Shown piece by piece: positions 35,579-44,019 of a DNA stretch of 64,000 nucleotides. A program made the translations under genes and the position numbers. Position 1 is the stretch's first letter; each line of letters opens with the position of its first letter. The DNA is from Bacteroidota bacterium. Lineage in GTDB: Bacteria; Bacteroidota; Bacteroidia; Chitinophagales; Chitinophagaceae. The notes under the pieces were generated by a model. The model ran no database searches. It worked only from the letters and a program-made list of their open reading frames with translations, and was not told where the DNA came from. The DNA lies in the NCBI GenBank assembly GCA_018266775.1, contig JAFDZS010000008.1, positions 62,001 through 126,000 on the forward strand. The letters run 5' to 3'.

Positions 35579-35932
35579 ATGAACCATGTGCAAGATGATT
35601 TACAGGTACGGTGGCTGAAGCTGCGCATTAAACTGAAAGAACGCTTTGGCATTAAACCTGATATGGATGGTGTGCTGTTTTTAATTGGCGTACAGGAATT
35701 AGGCGCAGGGCCGCAGGAATTTGATAAAGAACAGAAACAGGATCTGATGCACATTGCCGTTTGCACCGTACTTTCTGCTGGCGGTTTTTATGCATTATCA
35801 GGCTATGATGATGAAGGATGGCCACATTTTGATCAACTGCAACCTTTACCAGACCTGAAACTGGTGGAACAGGAAAATTTTCTTAAAGATTATATTCTGC
35901 TGTATTTTCAAAACCAAAAATTTATTGACTGA
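35579..35932 (+). CDS. Conserved hypothetical protein of 117 residues
   Basis: I do not recognise a named domain. The protein is soluble, without signal peptide, and mixed helical; it includes GVLFLIGVQELGAG and a Pro/Leu/Asp-rich end. A conserved-looking block is FDKEQKQDLMHIAVCTVLS, and a single Cys is in it. It is followed by the cyclophilin gene 6 nt later, so the two form an operon. A leaderless start is likely because the -7 box ends 4 nt before ATG. No functional claim is made. Confidence 0.75.
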   Translation: MNHVQDDLQVRWLKLRIKLKERFGIKPDMDGVLFLIGVQELGAGPQEFDKEQKQDLMHIAVCTVLSAGGFYALSGYDDEGWPHFDQLQPLPDLKLVEQENFLKDYILLYFQNQKFID

Positions 35933-35938
35933 CCAATC

Positions 35939-36652
35939 ATGAAAAAATTACAACTTATTCTTGTTATTGTTTTTGCCACATTAATTTCAACATATTCCGA
36001 AGGCCAGGTTAAGAAACCTGTTGCAAAAAGCCCTGTTGCGGTAAAGAAAAGCCCGGGTATAAGAATAAAGTTGACCACTGATTCAGGCGTTATTATCATC
36101 CGTTTGTATGATTCCACACCCTTGCACAGGGATAATTTTGTGAAACTGGTGAATGCGCATTTTTTTGACAGCCTTTTATTTCACAGGGTAATTAAAGGTT
36201 TTATGATTCAGGGAGGCGATCCATTAAGTAAGGATGCACAACCCGGTCAGCAACTGGGCATGGGCGGAGGTGATATGGCCCGCATTCCTGCTGAATTTAA
36301 ACCCGGAATCCTGCATAAAAAAGGGGTGCTGGCAGCAGCAAGGGATGGCAATCCTGAAAAAGCCAGCAGTGCCTGCCAGTTTTATTTGGTACAGGGAAAA
36401 ATTTGCAGCGATGCGGAATTGAACCAGGTTGAATGCAACATCAGGCAAACCGACCCTGGTTTTTATTATACAGACGAACAAAGGAAAATGTATAAAACCA
36501 TTGGCGGTACACCATTTCTTGATATGAACTATACAGTGTTTGGCGAAGTGGAGAAAGGGATGGAAGTAATTGATAAAATTGCCAGCGTTCCCACATTGCC
36601 CGGCGACAGGCCCGTTGGCGATATCAGGATGAAAATGGAAGTAATAAAATAA
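35939..36652 (+). CDS. Exported cyclophilin-type peptidyl-prolyl isomerase
   Basis: The 237-residue protein has a signal peptide (hydrophobic core about residues 6-18, cleavage near SEGQ), a Lys/Pro-rich linker, and a cyclophilin domain with FFDSLLFHRVIKGFMIQGGDP and the catalytic Arg in FHRV. An insertion between the halves (KGVLAAARDGNPEKASSACQF) is typical of Bacteroidota members. It helps fold proteins in the periplasm. It is 6 nt after the 35579 gene and followed by a REP-like element. Confidence 0.9.
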   Translation: MKKLQLILVIVFATLISTYSEGQVKKPVAKSPVAVKKSPGIRIKLTTDSGVIIIRLYDSTPLHRDNFVKLVNAHFFDSLLFHRVIKGFMIQGGDPLSKDAQPGQQLGMGGGDMARIPAEFKPGILHKKGVLAAARDGNPEKASSACQFYLVQGKICSDAELNQVECNIRQTDPGFYYTDEQRKMYKTIGGTPFLDMNYTVFGEVEKGMEVIDKIASVPTLPGDRPVGDIRMKMEVIK

Positions 36653-36681
36653 GTTACCTGTTTTAGTTTCAATTCAGAAGT

Positions 36682-36748
36682 TGTCAGGTTGAGCCCGTCG
36701 AAACCGGTTTATTACAATTACCCCGCCTTCGGCAAACTCAGGCTGACA
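36682..36748. repeat. REP-like palindrome (GTCAGGTTGAG / CTCAGGCTGAC)
   Basis: The left arm TGTCAGGTTGAGCCCGTCG (36682-36700) and right arm CGGCAAACTCAGGCTGACA (36730-36748) are imperfect inverse copies. The same arms occur, swapped, at 4751-4848. The element lies after the cyclophilin stop. Confidence 0.6.
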
Positions 36749-36855
36749 TCTTTTCAAATTAAAGATCATTTCACTTTTTTAACAATAATGTTTGTAATGA
36801 AAAAACTTTAATTTGCAGTCCAATTCAATCATTCAACTTCTCAAATAAAAAAACA

Positions 36856-37233
36856 ATGAATTTTCCGGCTAACTTACGTTACACAAAAGATCATGAATGG
36901 ATTTCCATTGACGGAAATACCGCCACCATCGGCATTACTGAATTTGCCCAAAGCGAACTGGGAGATATTGTTTATGTGGATATTACTACAAAAGGAAAAT
37001 CACTGGCTGCCGAAGAAGTGTTTGGAACAGTGGAAGCAGTGAAAACAGTTAGCGATTTATTCCTGCCCGTAAAAGGCACCATTACTGAAATAAACCCTGC
37101 ACTGGAAGCACAACCGGAACTGGTGAACACAGACCCTTATGGTGAAGGCTGGATGATCAAAATGACAATTGAAAATCCTGCTGATGTAGACGCCTTATTG
37201 GATGCCGCTGCTTACCAGGCATTAGTAGCTTAA
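36856..37233 (+). CDS. gcvH: Glycine cleavage system H protein
   Basis: The 125-residue protein has the lipoyl-carrier signature [19 protein letters not shown] with lipoylated Lys63, and the family start [21 protein letters not shown]. It shuttles the aminomethyl group between the P, T and L proteins of the glycine cleavage system. The other gcv genes are not nearby, which is common. It is 8 nt before the VanZ-like gene, and 203 bp with a REP-like element precede it. Confidence 0.96.
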   Translation: MNFPANLRYTKDHEWISIDGNTATIGITEFAQSELGDIVYVDITTKGKSLAAEEVFGTVEAVKTVSDLFLPVKGTITEINPALEAQPELVNTDPYGEGWMIKMTIENPADVDALLDAAAYQALVA

Positions 37234-37241
37234 TTGACATT

Positions 37242-37658
37242 ATGGCAACACCCGCTTACTTTAAAGAAATTGGTATTAAAAAATTTATACCAGGCATTGC
37301 CTGGTTTTTTGTTGTGCTGACACTCGTTTGTATTCCAGGTGAGGATTTGCCCAAGGTAGACAACTGGATGATCGAGATCAATTACGATAAACTGATTCAT
37401 GTAGGTATATTCGGTTTGCTGGCTTTGTTGTTTATGTTTCCTGTTTTGCGTTCTTCATTTTCTTATAAAGAGAAAATATATTTTTTTATTAAAGTGGCTT
37501 TAGCTGTAGTTGTTTGGGGATATACTACTGAAGTAATCCAGAAATTCTTCATCCAGGGCAGAAGCTATGACCTAACCGACTGGCTGGCGGATTCCATTGG
37601 TGGAATTGCTGCCGGAGTTTTTTGCTGGTGGCGACTGAAAAGGTTTAAAGCCTCCTGA
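37242..37658 (+). CDS. VanZ-family membrane protein
   Basis: The 138-residue protein has about four membrane helices and the VanZ-type ends: DKLIHVGIFGLLALLFMF in the first half and TEVIQKFFIQGRSYDLTDWLADSIGGIAAG in the second. The role of this family is unclear; some members lower teicoplanin susceptibility or affect envelope lipids. It is 8 nt after gcvH, and its stop codon overlaps a hairpin repeat. It is a frequent neighbour of gcvH in Bacteroidota. Confidence 0.85.
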   Translation: MATPAYFKEIGIKKFIPGIAWFFVVLTLVCIPGEDLPKVDNWMIEINYDKLIHVGIFGLLALLFMFPVLRSSFSYKEKIYFFIKVALAVVVWGYTTEVIQKFFIQGRSYDLTDWLADSIGGIAAGVFCWWRLKRFKAS

Positions 37659-37674
37659 CGGTTCAAAACCGTCT
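37656..37674. repeat. Hairpin GACGGTT CAA AACCGTC
   Basis: Perfect 7-bp stem with a 3-nt loop at 37657-37673. It overlaps the VanZ stop codon. The same stem occurs at 44487-44503, with loop GAT, inside a longer palindrome, so this is a small dispersed hairpin family. Confidence 0.6.
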
Positions 37675-37722
37675 GATGCCTGTACAGCCTTGACACCTGT
37701 ACCGCATTTCCCGTTATCTTAC

Positions 37723-37730
37723 TATATTTG
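37723..37730 (+). promoter_or_regulatory. -7 box TATATTTG upstream of the DUF4290 gene
   Basis: TATATTTG matches TAnnTTTG and ends 22 nt before the ATG. TTGACA at 37690 is too far for a -33 element. Confidence 0.45.
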
Positions 37731-37752
37731 CAGACACTATAAAAACCATTGA

Positions 37753-38460
37753 ATGGAATATAATACCGGTAGAAATCACCTGACGATGAAAGAATATGGC
37801 CGCCATATTCAAAAAATGGTGGAATATCTTTTAACCATTGAAGACAAAGAGGAGCGTCAGCGTAATGCTTATGCAGTGATTGAACTGATGGGCTTTTTAA
37901 ATCCGCACCTGAAAAATGTTGAAGATTTTCGCCACAAACTCTGGGATCATTTATTTTTAATCAGCGATTTTAAGCTGGAGGTGGAAAGCCCATACCCCAT
38001 CCCCACAAGGGAAACTCTAAAGGCCAGGCCTGATGCTTTGGCATATCCCAAAAAATATCCCAAATACAATCACCTGGGCAAGAATATTGAAGTGGTAATT
38101 GATAAGGCACTCAGAGAAGAAAATCCAGAAAAGAAACAGGGCTTTGCCAATGCCATTGCTTATTATATGAAACTGGCTTACAGCAATTGGCATAAAGAAC
38201 TGGTGCATGATGATAATATACAGAGTGAATTATCGGGCATGACAAAAGGTGAACTGGAGTTCAATAACCGCCCGTTTGTAAAACACCGTAACGATAACCG
38301 CAGCGATGATGATTATGGTACCAGCAGCAGGGGTGGTAACAATAACCAGTACCGCAAAAACTTTGGCGGCCGTAATAATAACAATAACAACCGCAATAAT
38401 AATAACAGGGGCGGCAATAATAACAGGAACAACAACCGCAATTTTAAGAAAAGGTATTGA
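37753..38460 (+). CDS. DUF4290 protein with Asn/Arg/Gly-rich tail
   Basis: The 235-residue protein matches the Bacteroidota DUF4290 pattern: GRNHLTMKEYGRHIQKMVEYL, DLKHKLWDHL-like DFRHKLWDHLFLISDFKLEVESPYP and GFANAIAYYMKLAYSNWHKE. The first about 175 residues form the conserved helical domain of unknown function. The last about 50 residues are almost only Asn, Arg and Gly, a low-complexity, positively charged tail typical of RNA-binding regions. The gene precedes murA, a conserved order in this phylum. A terminator follows it. Confidence 0.88.
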   Translation: MEYNTGRNHLTMKEYGRHIQKMVEYLLTIEDKEERQRNAYAVIELMGFLNPHLKNVEDFRHKLWDHLFLISDFKLEVESPYPIPTRETLKARPDALAYPKKYPKYNHLGKNIEVVIDKALREENPEKKQGFANAIAYYMKLAYSNWHKELVHDDNIQSELSGMTKGELEFNNRPFVKHRNDNRSDDDYGTSSRGGNNNQYRKNFGGRNNNNNNRNNNNRGGNNNRNNNRNFKKRY

Positions 38461-38487
38461 TCGGTAAAATTGATCATTAAATAATTT

Positions 38488-38517
38488 ACCTGGTGCTTAT
38501 AAACATCAGGTTTTTTA
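38488..38517 (+). terminator. Terminator after the DUF4290 gene
   Basis: Stem ACCTGGTG / CATCAGGT (one G-T pair) with an 8-nt loop and a T-tract starting at 38511. It separates DUF4290 from murA, so murA has its own promoter or relies on leakage. Confidence 0.75.
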
Positions 38518-38564
38518 TTTTATCTTGGTTTACTGGTTAATTAGTTTAAGTGTTAATTGGCATG

Positions 38565-38594
38565 AATTCGTGTAATTCGTTTTAATTCGTGTAA
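38565..38594 (+). repeat. Tandem AATTCGTGT-like units before murA
   Basis: Three tandem copies of a 9-11 nt unit: AATTCGTGT, AATTCGTTTT and AATTCGTGT. This type of tract is seen between genes in many Bacteroidota and is probably a short mobile or slippage-derived repeat rather than a control site. Confidence 0.6.
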
Positions 38595-38621
38595 AGAATT
38601 TAGTGTTATAAAATCTTCTGT

Positions 38622-39926
38622 ATGCAATCATTTGAAGTAAGGGGAGGTAAAAAATTATCAGGTACCATTACACCGCAGGGTGCAAAAAACGAAGCATTGC
38701 AGATCATCTCTGCCGTGTTGCTGACTCCTGAAAAAGTTACCATTACTAATATACCCGACATTATTGATGTGAACCTGCTGATAGAATTATTGCAGGACAT
38801 GAACGTGAAAACAGAACGCACCAGCAGGGATACCTGCATCTTCCAGGCCGATGATGTGGATGTGGAATACCTGCACAGCGAAGCGTACCATAAAAAAAGT
38901 GGTCGTTTACGCGGCTCTGTTATGCTGGCCGGCCCCATGCTGGCCCGTTACCGTAAAGCGTACATTCCCAAACCCGGCGGCGATAAAATTGGCCGCAGGC
39001 GGCTGGATACACATATTATCGGTTTCGAAAAACTGGGGGCATCATTTTCTTATCATGAAGATGGTTTCTTTCACCTGGAAGCAGCGGAGCTGAAAGGCAC
39101 TTTTATGCAACTGGATGAACCCAGCGTTACCGGCACCGCCAATATTTTAATGGCTGCCGTAATGGCCAAAGGCACCACAACTATTTATAATGCAGCCTGC
39201 GAACCTTACCTGCAGCAATTATGCCGTATGCTTAATGATATGGGTGCAAAAATTTCCGGTATTGGCAGTAATATGCTTATTGTTGAAGGGGTGGACGCAC
39301 TGGGTGGCACCACGCATGCCATGCTGCCCGATATGATTGAAGTGGGCAGTTTCATTGGCCTTGCCGCAATGACGCAAAGTGATATCACCATCAAAAATGC
39401 AGGCATACCACACCTGGGTATCATCCCTGAAAAATTTCAGAGTTTGGGTATTCAAATGGAATTTATTGGTGATGATATTCATATTCCGGCGCAGGATATG
39501 TATGAAATTCAGAAATACATGGATGGCAGTGTACTCACCATTTACGATCACCCCTGGCCCGGCTTTACGCCCGATTTGCTGAGCATTGTTTTGGTAACCG
39601 CCATACAGGCCAAAGGCAGTGTGCTCATTCACCAAAAAATGTTTGAAAGCCGTTTGTTCTTTGTAGATAAACTCATTGACATGGGTGCACAGATCATTCT
39701 TTGCGATCCGCACCGTGCCGTGGTGATTGGCCTGGAAAGAGAACAGCAGTTACGCGGCATTACGATGAGCAGCCCCGACATCCGCGCCGGTGTTGCCCTT
39801 TTAATTGCAGCACTCAGTGCACAGGGAAAAAGTGTGATACAGAATATTGAACAAATAGACAGGGGTTATCAAAACATTGATACCCGTTTGCAGCAACTGG
39901 GTGCCGATATTAAACGCATTGGTTAA
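38622..39926 (+). CDS. murA: UDP-N-acetylglucosamine 1-carboxyvinyltransferase, Asp-type active site
   Basis: The 434-residue enzyme has the inside-out barrel signatures: GAKNEALQIISAVLLTPEKV, MLARYRKAYIPKPGGDKIGRRRLD, DEPSVTGTANILMAA, GIPHLGIIPEKFQSLG. It adds enolpyruvate from PEP to UDP-GlcNAc, the first step of peptidoglycan synthesis. The residue that is Cys115 in E. coli (PGGCTIG) is Asp121 here (PGGDKIG). Enzymes with Asp at this site cannot form the covalent adduct with fosfomycin, so intrinsic resistance is expected. Length is normal. A lipoprotein gene follows 10 nt later. Confidence 0.96.
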   Translation: MQSFEVRGGKKLSGTITPQGAKNEALQIISAVLLTPEKVTITNIPDIIDVNLLIELLQDMNVKTERTSRDTCIFQADDVDVEYLHSEAYHKKSGRLRGSVMLAGPMLARYRKAYIPKPGGDKIGRRRLDTHIIGFEKLGASFSYHEDGFFHLEAAELKGTFMQLDEPSVTGTANILMAAVMAKGTTTIYNAACEPYLQQLCRMLNDMGAKISGIGSNMLIVEGVDALGGTTHAMLPDMIEVGSFIGLAAMTQSDITIKNAGIPHLGIIPEKFQSLGIQMEFIGDDIHIPAQDMYEIQKYMDGSVLTIYDHPWPGFTPDLLSIVLVTAIQAKGSVLIHQKMFESRLFFVDKLIDMGAQIILCDPHRAVVIGLEREQQLRGITMSSPDIRAGVALLIAALSAQGKSVIQNIEQIDRGYQNIDTRLQQLGADIKRIG

Positions 39927-39936
39927 ACTGTTGCAT

Positions 39937-40356
39937 ATGAAAAATGTATCACTACTGTGCGTTGTTTTAATCGTATTACTGAACGCTTGTGTAAGCAGGG
40001 CTAAACAATTAATCGCAAAAAAATGGGATTGCATTAAAATTGAAAATCTTGACCCAATTGATAAACGTTTTTTAGCCCCTGAGGATTCTCTGGCTGCTGT
40101 AAAAATGGAAACTGTTTTGCAAACCCTCAGCTGGACGTTTAACAGCAACAATACTTATTTCTGCTCCACTATAGGTAATAAAATAACTGTTGAAGGTACT
40201 TATCAATTAGATGATGACAGCACCCTCATTATGATACCACTTTCCAAAAACAATATCAATACCTACCATATACTTTCTATATCAGAACAACAGCTGACGC
40301 TTACCAGCACTTCTGGCACTACTGTGCCGCTGATTTTGCATTTCGGTGCCAATTGA
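39937..40356 (+). CDS. Small lipoprotein of unknown function
   Basis: The 139-residue protein has a signal peptide with a lipobox (LLNAC, lipid Cys at residue 16). The mature part is about 120 residues, probably beta-rich, with IGNKITVEGTYQLDDDSTLIM, which resembles DUF-type lipocalin-like or DUF4488-like folds, but I cannot assign a family. I chose ATG 39937, because an earlier ATG at 39877 overlaps murA in another frame and lacks a signal peptide. It lies between murA and gmk. Confidence 0.7.
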   Translation: MKNVSLLCVVLIVLLNACVSRAKQLIAKKWDCIKIENLDPIDKRFLAPEDSLAAVKMETVLQTLSWTFNSNNTYFCSTIGNKITVEGTYQLDDDSTLIMIPLSKNNINTYHILSISEQQLTLTSTSGTTVPLILHFGAN

Positions 40357-40378
40357 TAAATAAACCTTTTCTTTGCAC

Positions 40379-40954
40379 ATGGGCAGGTATCAGCACAAAC
40401 TCATCATCATAACCGCACCGTCAGGTGCAGGCAAAACCTCCATTACCCGCCACCTGATGCAGCATTTCCCCCAACTGGCATTTTCTGTTTCGGCGGCAAC
40501 AAGACAGCCCAGGGGGAACGAAAAAGATGGTGTTGATTACCATTTCATGAGTACGGAATCTTTTCAGCAAAAAATTCAGCATAAAGAATTTGTGGAATGG
40601 GAAATGGTGTACGAAGGAAAATATTATGGTACTTTAAAATCGGAGCTGGAAAGAATCTGGAATATGAACCAAATTCCTGTACTGGACATTGATGTAAAAG
40701 GCGCCATTCATGTACAGCAGCAATACCCCGGCACCTCATTAAGCCTTTTTATTGAGCCGCCTTCGGTAGATGAGTTGAAAAAAAGGCTGGAAAGCCGCGG
40801 CACTGAAACCACGGAGTCTTTAGCAGCAAGAGTGAATAAGGCTGCTTATGAATTATCGTTCAAAGAACATTTTAATAAAGTAGTGGTAAATGATAACCTG
40901 GAAAAAGCCTGCGCTATTGCAGAAACCATTGTGGATGACTTTATTAAATCATAA
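40379..40954 (+). CDS. gmk: Guanylate kinase
   Basis: The 191-residue enzyme has the P-loop ITAPSGAGKTS, the GMP-binding segment SAATRQPRGNEKDGVDYHFM, and the later LDIDVKGAIHVQQQYP Walker B-like part. It makes GDP from GMP in the cytoplasm. I chose ATG 40379 (MGRYQHKLIII); a TTG six bases earlier belongs to a -7-like sequence (TTTCTTTG). That sequence ends 3 nt before ATG, so a near-leaderless message is possible, though its second base is T rather than A. Confidence 0.96.
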   Translation: MGRYQHKLIIITAPSGAGKTSITRHLMQHFPQLAFSVSAATRQPRGNEKDGVDYHFMSTESFQQKIQHKEFVEWEMVYEGKYYGTLKSELERIWNMNQIPVLDIDVKGAIHVQQQYPGTSLSLFIEPPSVDELKKRLESRGTETTESLAARVNKAAYELSFKEHFNKVVVNDNLEKACAIAETIVDDFIKS

Positions 40955-41003
40955 TGACAAACCGCGGCTGCACGAATTCTGATTTCTTCCTTATTTTTAT
41001 AGT

Positions 41004-42290
41004 ATGGATTGGATAGCCATCATCGCCATCGCTGCTTCACTGGTTCTTATCGGTTTTTTTTCCGGTATAGAAATCGCGTTTGTTTCAGCCAATAAATTAT
41101 CTATTGAACTCAACCGTAAGCAGGGCACCTACAGCGGCCGCATCTGGGGCGCTTATGTTGATAAACCAACACGCTTTATCGGTACCACACTGGTGGGCCT
41201 CAACATAATGCTGGTGATTTATGGTTTACTCATTGGCGGCATGCTCACGCCTGTTTGGGAATATATTGAAAAACACCTGCCCAAAAATCTTTCTGATTCA
41301 GTTAAGTATATCAAACTGTTTGTTGAAACAGTCTTATCTACGCTGATCTTACTGTTTGTTGAATTTATGTTCAAGGCTTTTTTTAAAGCCCGTAACAACG
41401 AAATACTGAGTAATGGAATGGTGAGTTATATCGCCAGCTTTTTTTACTGGTTGTTGTCCTCCACTTCAGCATTTTTTGTGAATACTGCCGAATGGATTTT
41501 AAAAGTTTTGTTTGATGTAAAACTGAACGAGAAAAAAGAAGTGTTCAGTAAAGTGGACCTGGAACATTTTTTACAGCAAACCAAAAACAATGAAGAAGAA
41601 GATGTAAACGAGATCAATAAAGAATTGTTTGAAAATGCTTTGTCGCTGAGTGAAGTTAAACTGCGGGAATGCCTGGTGCCCCGGCGGGAAATTGAAGGCG
41701 TGGGCAGCAATGCCACCATGTACGAGGTAAAAGATAAATTTATTCAAACACAATTGAGTAAACTGGTGGTGTTTGAAAATAATATTGATAATATCATTGG
41801 GTATATTCACCAGCTCGATCTCTTTAAAAATCCTTCCAGTGTAAAAGAAGTTTTATTGCCCATACCCACTGTACCGGAAAGCATGAGCGCCACCGACCTG
41901 ATGAATAAATTCAGTAAAGAAAGAAAAAGCATTGCCTGGGTGGTGGATGAATTTGGCGGTACCGCCGGTATTGTTACAATGGAAGATTTACTGGAAGAAA
42001 TTTTTGGCGACATTAAAGATGAATATGACACTGAAGAATTTGTAGACAAACAATTATCCGGCAATGAATTTATTTTCAGCGGCAGGCTGGAACTGGATTT
42101 CATTACAGAAAAATATAAGCTCAGTTTTACCGATGAAAAAGGAACAGAAACTTTGTCGGGTTATATTATTAAACACAATGAATCCATACCGCGGCAAAAA
42201 GACCGTGTGATTTTTGGAAATTACGAATTCGATATCCTGAATGTAAGTGATACCAGGATCGAAACCGTTAAACTGAAAGTATTAAAATAG
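41004..42290 (+). CDS. CNNM/CorC-family membrane protein (GldE-like)
   Basis: The 428-residue protein has a CNNM/DUF21 transmembrane domain (about residues 1-185, with FFSGIEIAFVSANKLSIELNRKQG), a CBS pair (about 205-335, with LVPRREIEGVG and WVVDEFGGTAGIVTMEDLLEEIFGDI), and a C-terminal CorC/HlyC domain. In gliding Bacteroidota the same architecture is named GldE, but the sequence is also found in non-gliders, so I leave the symbol open. A role in divalent cation transport is suggested by the family. It is followed by a glycosyltransferase gene and gldC. Confidence 0.9.
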   Translation: MDWIAIIAIAASLVLIGFFSGIEIAFVSANKLSIELNRKQGTYSGRIWGAYVDKPTRFIGTTLVGLNIMLVIYGLLIGGMLTPVWEYIEKHLPKNLSDSVKYIKLFVETVLSTLILLFVEFMFKAFFKARNNEILSNGMVSYIASFFYWLLSSTSAFFVNTAEWILKVLFDVKLNEKKEVFSKVDLEHFLQQTKNNEEEDVNEINKELFENALSLSEVKLRECLVPRREIEGVGSNATMYEVKDKFIQTQLSKLVVFENNIDNIIGYIHQLDLFKNPSSVKEVLLPIPTVPESMSATDLMNKFSKERKSIAWVVDEFGGTAGIVTMEDLLEEIFGDIKDEYDTEEFVDKQLSGNEFIFSGRLELDFITEKYKLSFTDEKGTETLSGYIIKHNESIPRQKDRVIFGNYEFDILNVSDTRIETVKLKVLK

Positions 42291-42336
42291 CGTGTATTTA
42301 AAAGTGCTGCTGGTATATCTCATATCCTGAACAGAA

Positions 42337-43464
42337 ATGGTTATTGCAGTTAACAGAAGTTTACCCCCTAAAGGTTTTTACGATGATGCCGGTGATTTTA
42401 TATCTCCATACATCACCGAACTGGCTTTGCAATTTCCCCACCACCAGTTCCTGTATATTTTCGAAACTGATATTGACAACAGCGTGCTTACTGCACCCAA
42501 CATCAGCGCAGTAAGTTTTGGCAGGGCTGTAAACAGTTCTTTATTGTTACAATACCGGCTCAGCTATACTTTGCCGGCAGTATTAAAAAAGCATAAGGTT
42601 GATATTTTCCTGGCCACAGGTGGTTTATGCGCCTTTCGTACCAGTATACCACAATGCCTGGTGGTTACGGCAATGGATTTTATGTACCGGCCTAAACAAT
42701 ATTCCGGCACATGGCTCAAATGGTATAAAACAAACACACAAAAATCGCTGGTAAAAGCAACAGCAGTAATTACTGCCGCAAATTTGTTTGTTAAACCCTT
42801 AGAACAAATTGCCGGGGAAAATAAATTTTCGTACACTGTTATTCGTTATGGTGTACAAAATATATACACACCTGCAGACTGGCAGCAAAAAGAATTGGTA
42901 AAAGAACAATCATCTGGCGGAGCAGAATATTTTTTATACAGCGGCCCCATTTCCACACACTTTACACTGACTGCATTGCTGAAAGCTTTTTCTTTTTTTA
43001 AAAAAAGACAAAAAAGCAATATGCAGCTGATCATTGCATCTGCACATAAAGCTGCAGACCGTGACCTGGTAAACAGTCTTTCTTCTTACAAATACCGTAA
43101 TGATGTAAAATTACTGGAAACAGTTGCTGACACAGAATTGGCCCGGCTTACCGCTTCATGTTATGCACTCATCATTCCCGCCGCTGCGGAAGGTATCTCA
43201 ACCATTTCCTTAGCACAGGCCATGCAAAGTAATGTACCCTTGATTGTTGGCGGTACAACACTGAACAAAGAAATATGTGGTGATGCTGCAGCTTATTTTA
43301 TACCCGGTGATTTTAATGATATGGCCGATAAGATGATGTGGCTGTTTAAAGACGAAAACCAGCGGGACAACCTTATCAATAAAGCCCGGGAACAAGCTGC
43401 ACTTTTCGATATTAAAACCGAAGCGGCCGCACTTTGGGAAATCATTACCGGCTGCCGGCGATAA
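42337..43464 (+). CDS. Glycosyltransferase (GT4-like, GT-B fold)
   Basis: The 375-residue protein is a soluble GT-B enzyme: an N-terminal Rossmann half (with HHQFLYIFETDIDNS), and a C-terminal half with FLYSGPISTHFTL, YALIIPAAAEGISTISLAQAMQSNVPLIVGG, which has the E-x7-E pattern of family GT4 (Glu in AAAEGISTI). It lacks signal peptide and membrane helices. It should transfer a sugar from an NDP donor, but acceptor and donor are unknown. It lies between the CNNM gene and gldC, not in a polysaccharide cluster. Confidence 0.85.
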   Translation: MVIAVNRSLPPKGFYDDAGDFISPYITELALQFPHHQFLYIFETDIDNSVLTAPNISAVSFGRAVNSSLLLQYRLSYTLPAVLKKHKVDIFLATGGLCAFRTSIPQCLVVTAMDFMYRPKQYSGTWLKWYKTNTQKSLVKATAVITAANLFVKPLEQIAGENKFSYTVIRYGVQNIYTPADWQQKELVKEQSSGGAEYFLYSGPISTHFTLTALLKAFSFFKKRQKSNMQLIIASAHKAADRDLVNSLSSYKYRNDVKLLETVADTELARLTASCYALIIPAAAEGISTISLAQAMQSNVPLIVGGTTLNKEICGDAAAYFIPGDFNDMADKMMWLFKDENQRDNLINKAREQAALFDIKTEAAALWEIITGCRR

Positions 43465-43497
43465 CCATAAAGCAACAGCCGCGTGCTGTAAAAACAG

Positions 43498-43505
43498 TAA
43501 CTTTG
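43498..43505 (+). promoter_or_regulatory. -7 box TAACTTTG upstream of gldC
   Basis: TAACTTTG matches TAnnTTTG and ends 41 nt before the gldC ATG. No -33 TTG was recognised. Confidence 0.45.
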
Positions 43506-43546
43506 CACCCGTAATAAAACGGAATTTTTTCAAAGCAGTACAAATT

Positions 43547-43891
43547 ATGAAGCAATCGAGTATTAATATCGACATCCTGATGGATCCCAATAAAGTGCCG
43601 GAACAAATTTCCTGGACGGCAACAGACAGCAATGCTGATATGGCACAGAAAGCAAAAGCCATGTGCCTGGCTTTTTGGGATGGGGCAGATAAAACCGCCC
43701 TGCGCATTGATTTATGGACGAAAGATATGATGGTGGATGAAATGGCAGACTTCTATTACCAGATGCTGGTAAGTATGGCCGATACTTTCGACAGGGCCAC
43801 CCACCAGCATGAAATGGTAGAAGACATGAAAAAATTTGCCCGCCAGTTTTCTGAAAAATTCAGGGCAATACAGTTAAAGGAACAGCAATAA
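43547..43891 (+). CDS. gldC: Gliding motility protein GldC
   Basis: The 114-residue protein matches GldC: KQSSINIDILMDPNKVPEQISWTATDSN at the start and AFWDGADKTALRIDLWTKDMMVDEMADFYYQM in the middle. GldC is a small soluble protein that supports the Bacteroidota gliding and type IX secretion machinery; its biochemistry is not known. The usual partner gldB is not next to it. A type IX cargo domain at the end of the window supports a functional type IX system. Confidence 0.92.
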   Translation: MKQSSINIDILMDPNKVPEQISWTATDSNADMAQKAKAMCLAFWDGADKTALRIDLWTKDMMVDEMADFYYQMLVSMADTFDRATHQHEMVEDMKKFARQFSEKFRAIQLKEQQ

Positions 43892-44019
43892 AAGGGAAGC
43901 CAAAAAGGGAAAAGCAAAGGCTTGCGAAGCAGCATGATATAGTTACTGAAAACCAAGCCTTCAGCTTATTGCAAATACTGCTACACAATTAAACTAATAA
44001 ACTAATTAACTATTTTATT

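Noticed and set aside
38340..38450. CRISPR-like repeats in AATAAC/AACAAC runs
   Set aside because: These are codons of the Asn/Arg/Gly tail of the DUF4290 protein, not spaced repeats with unique spacers.
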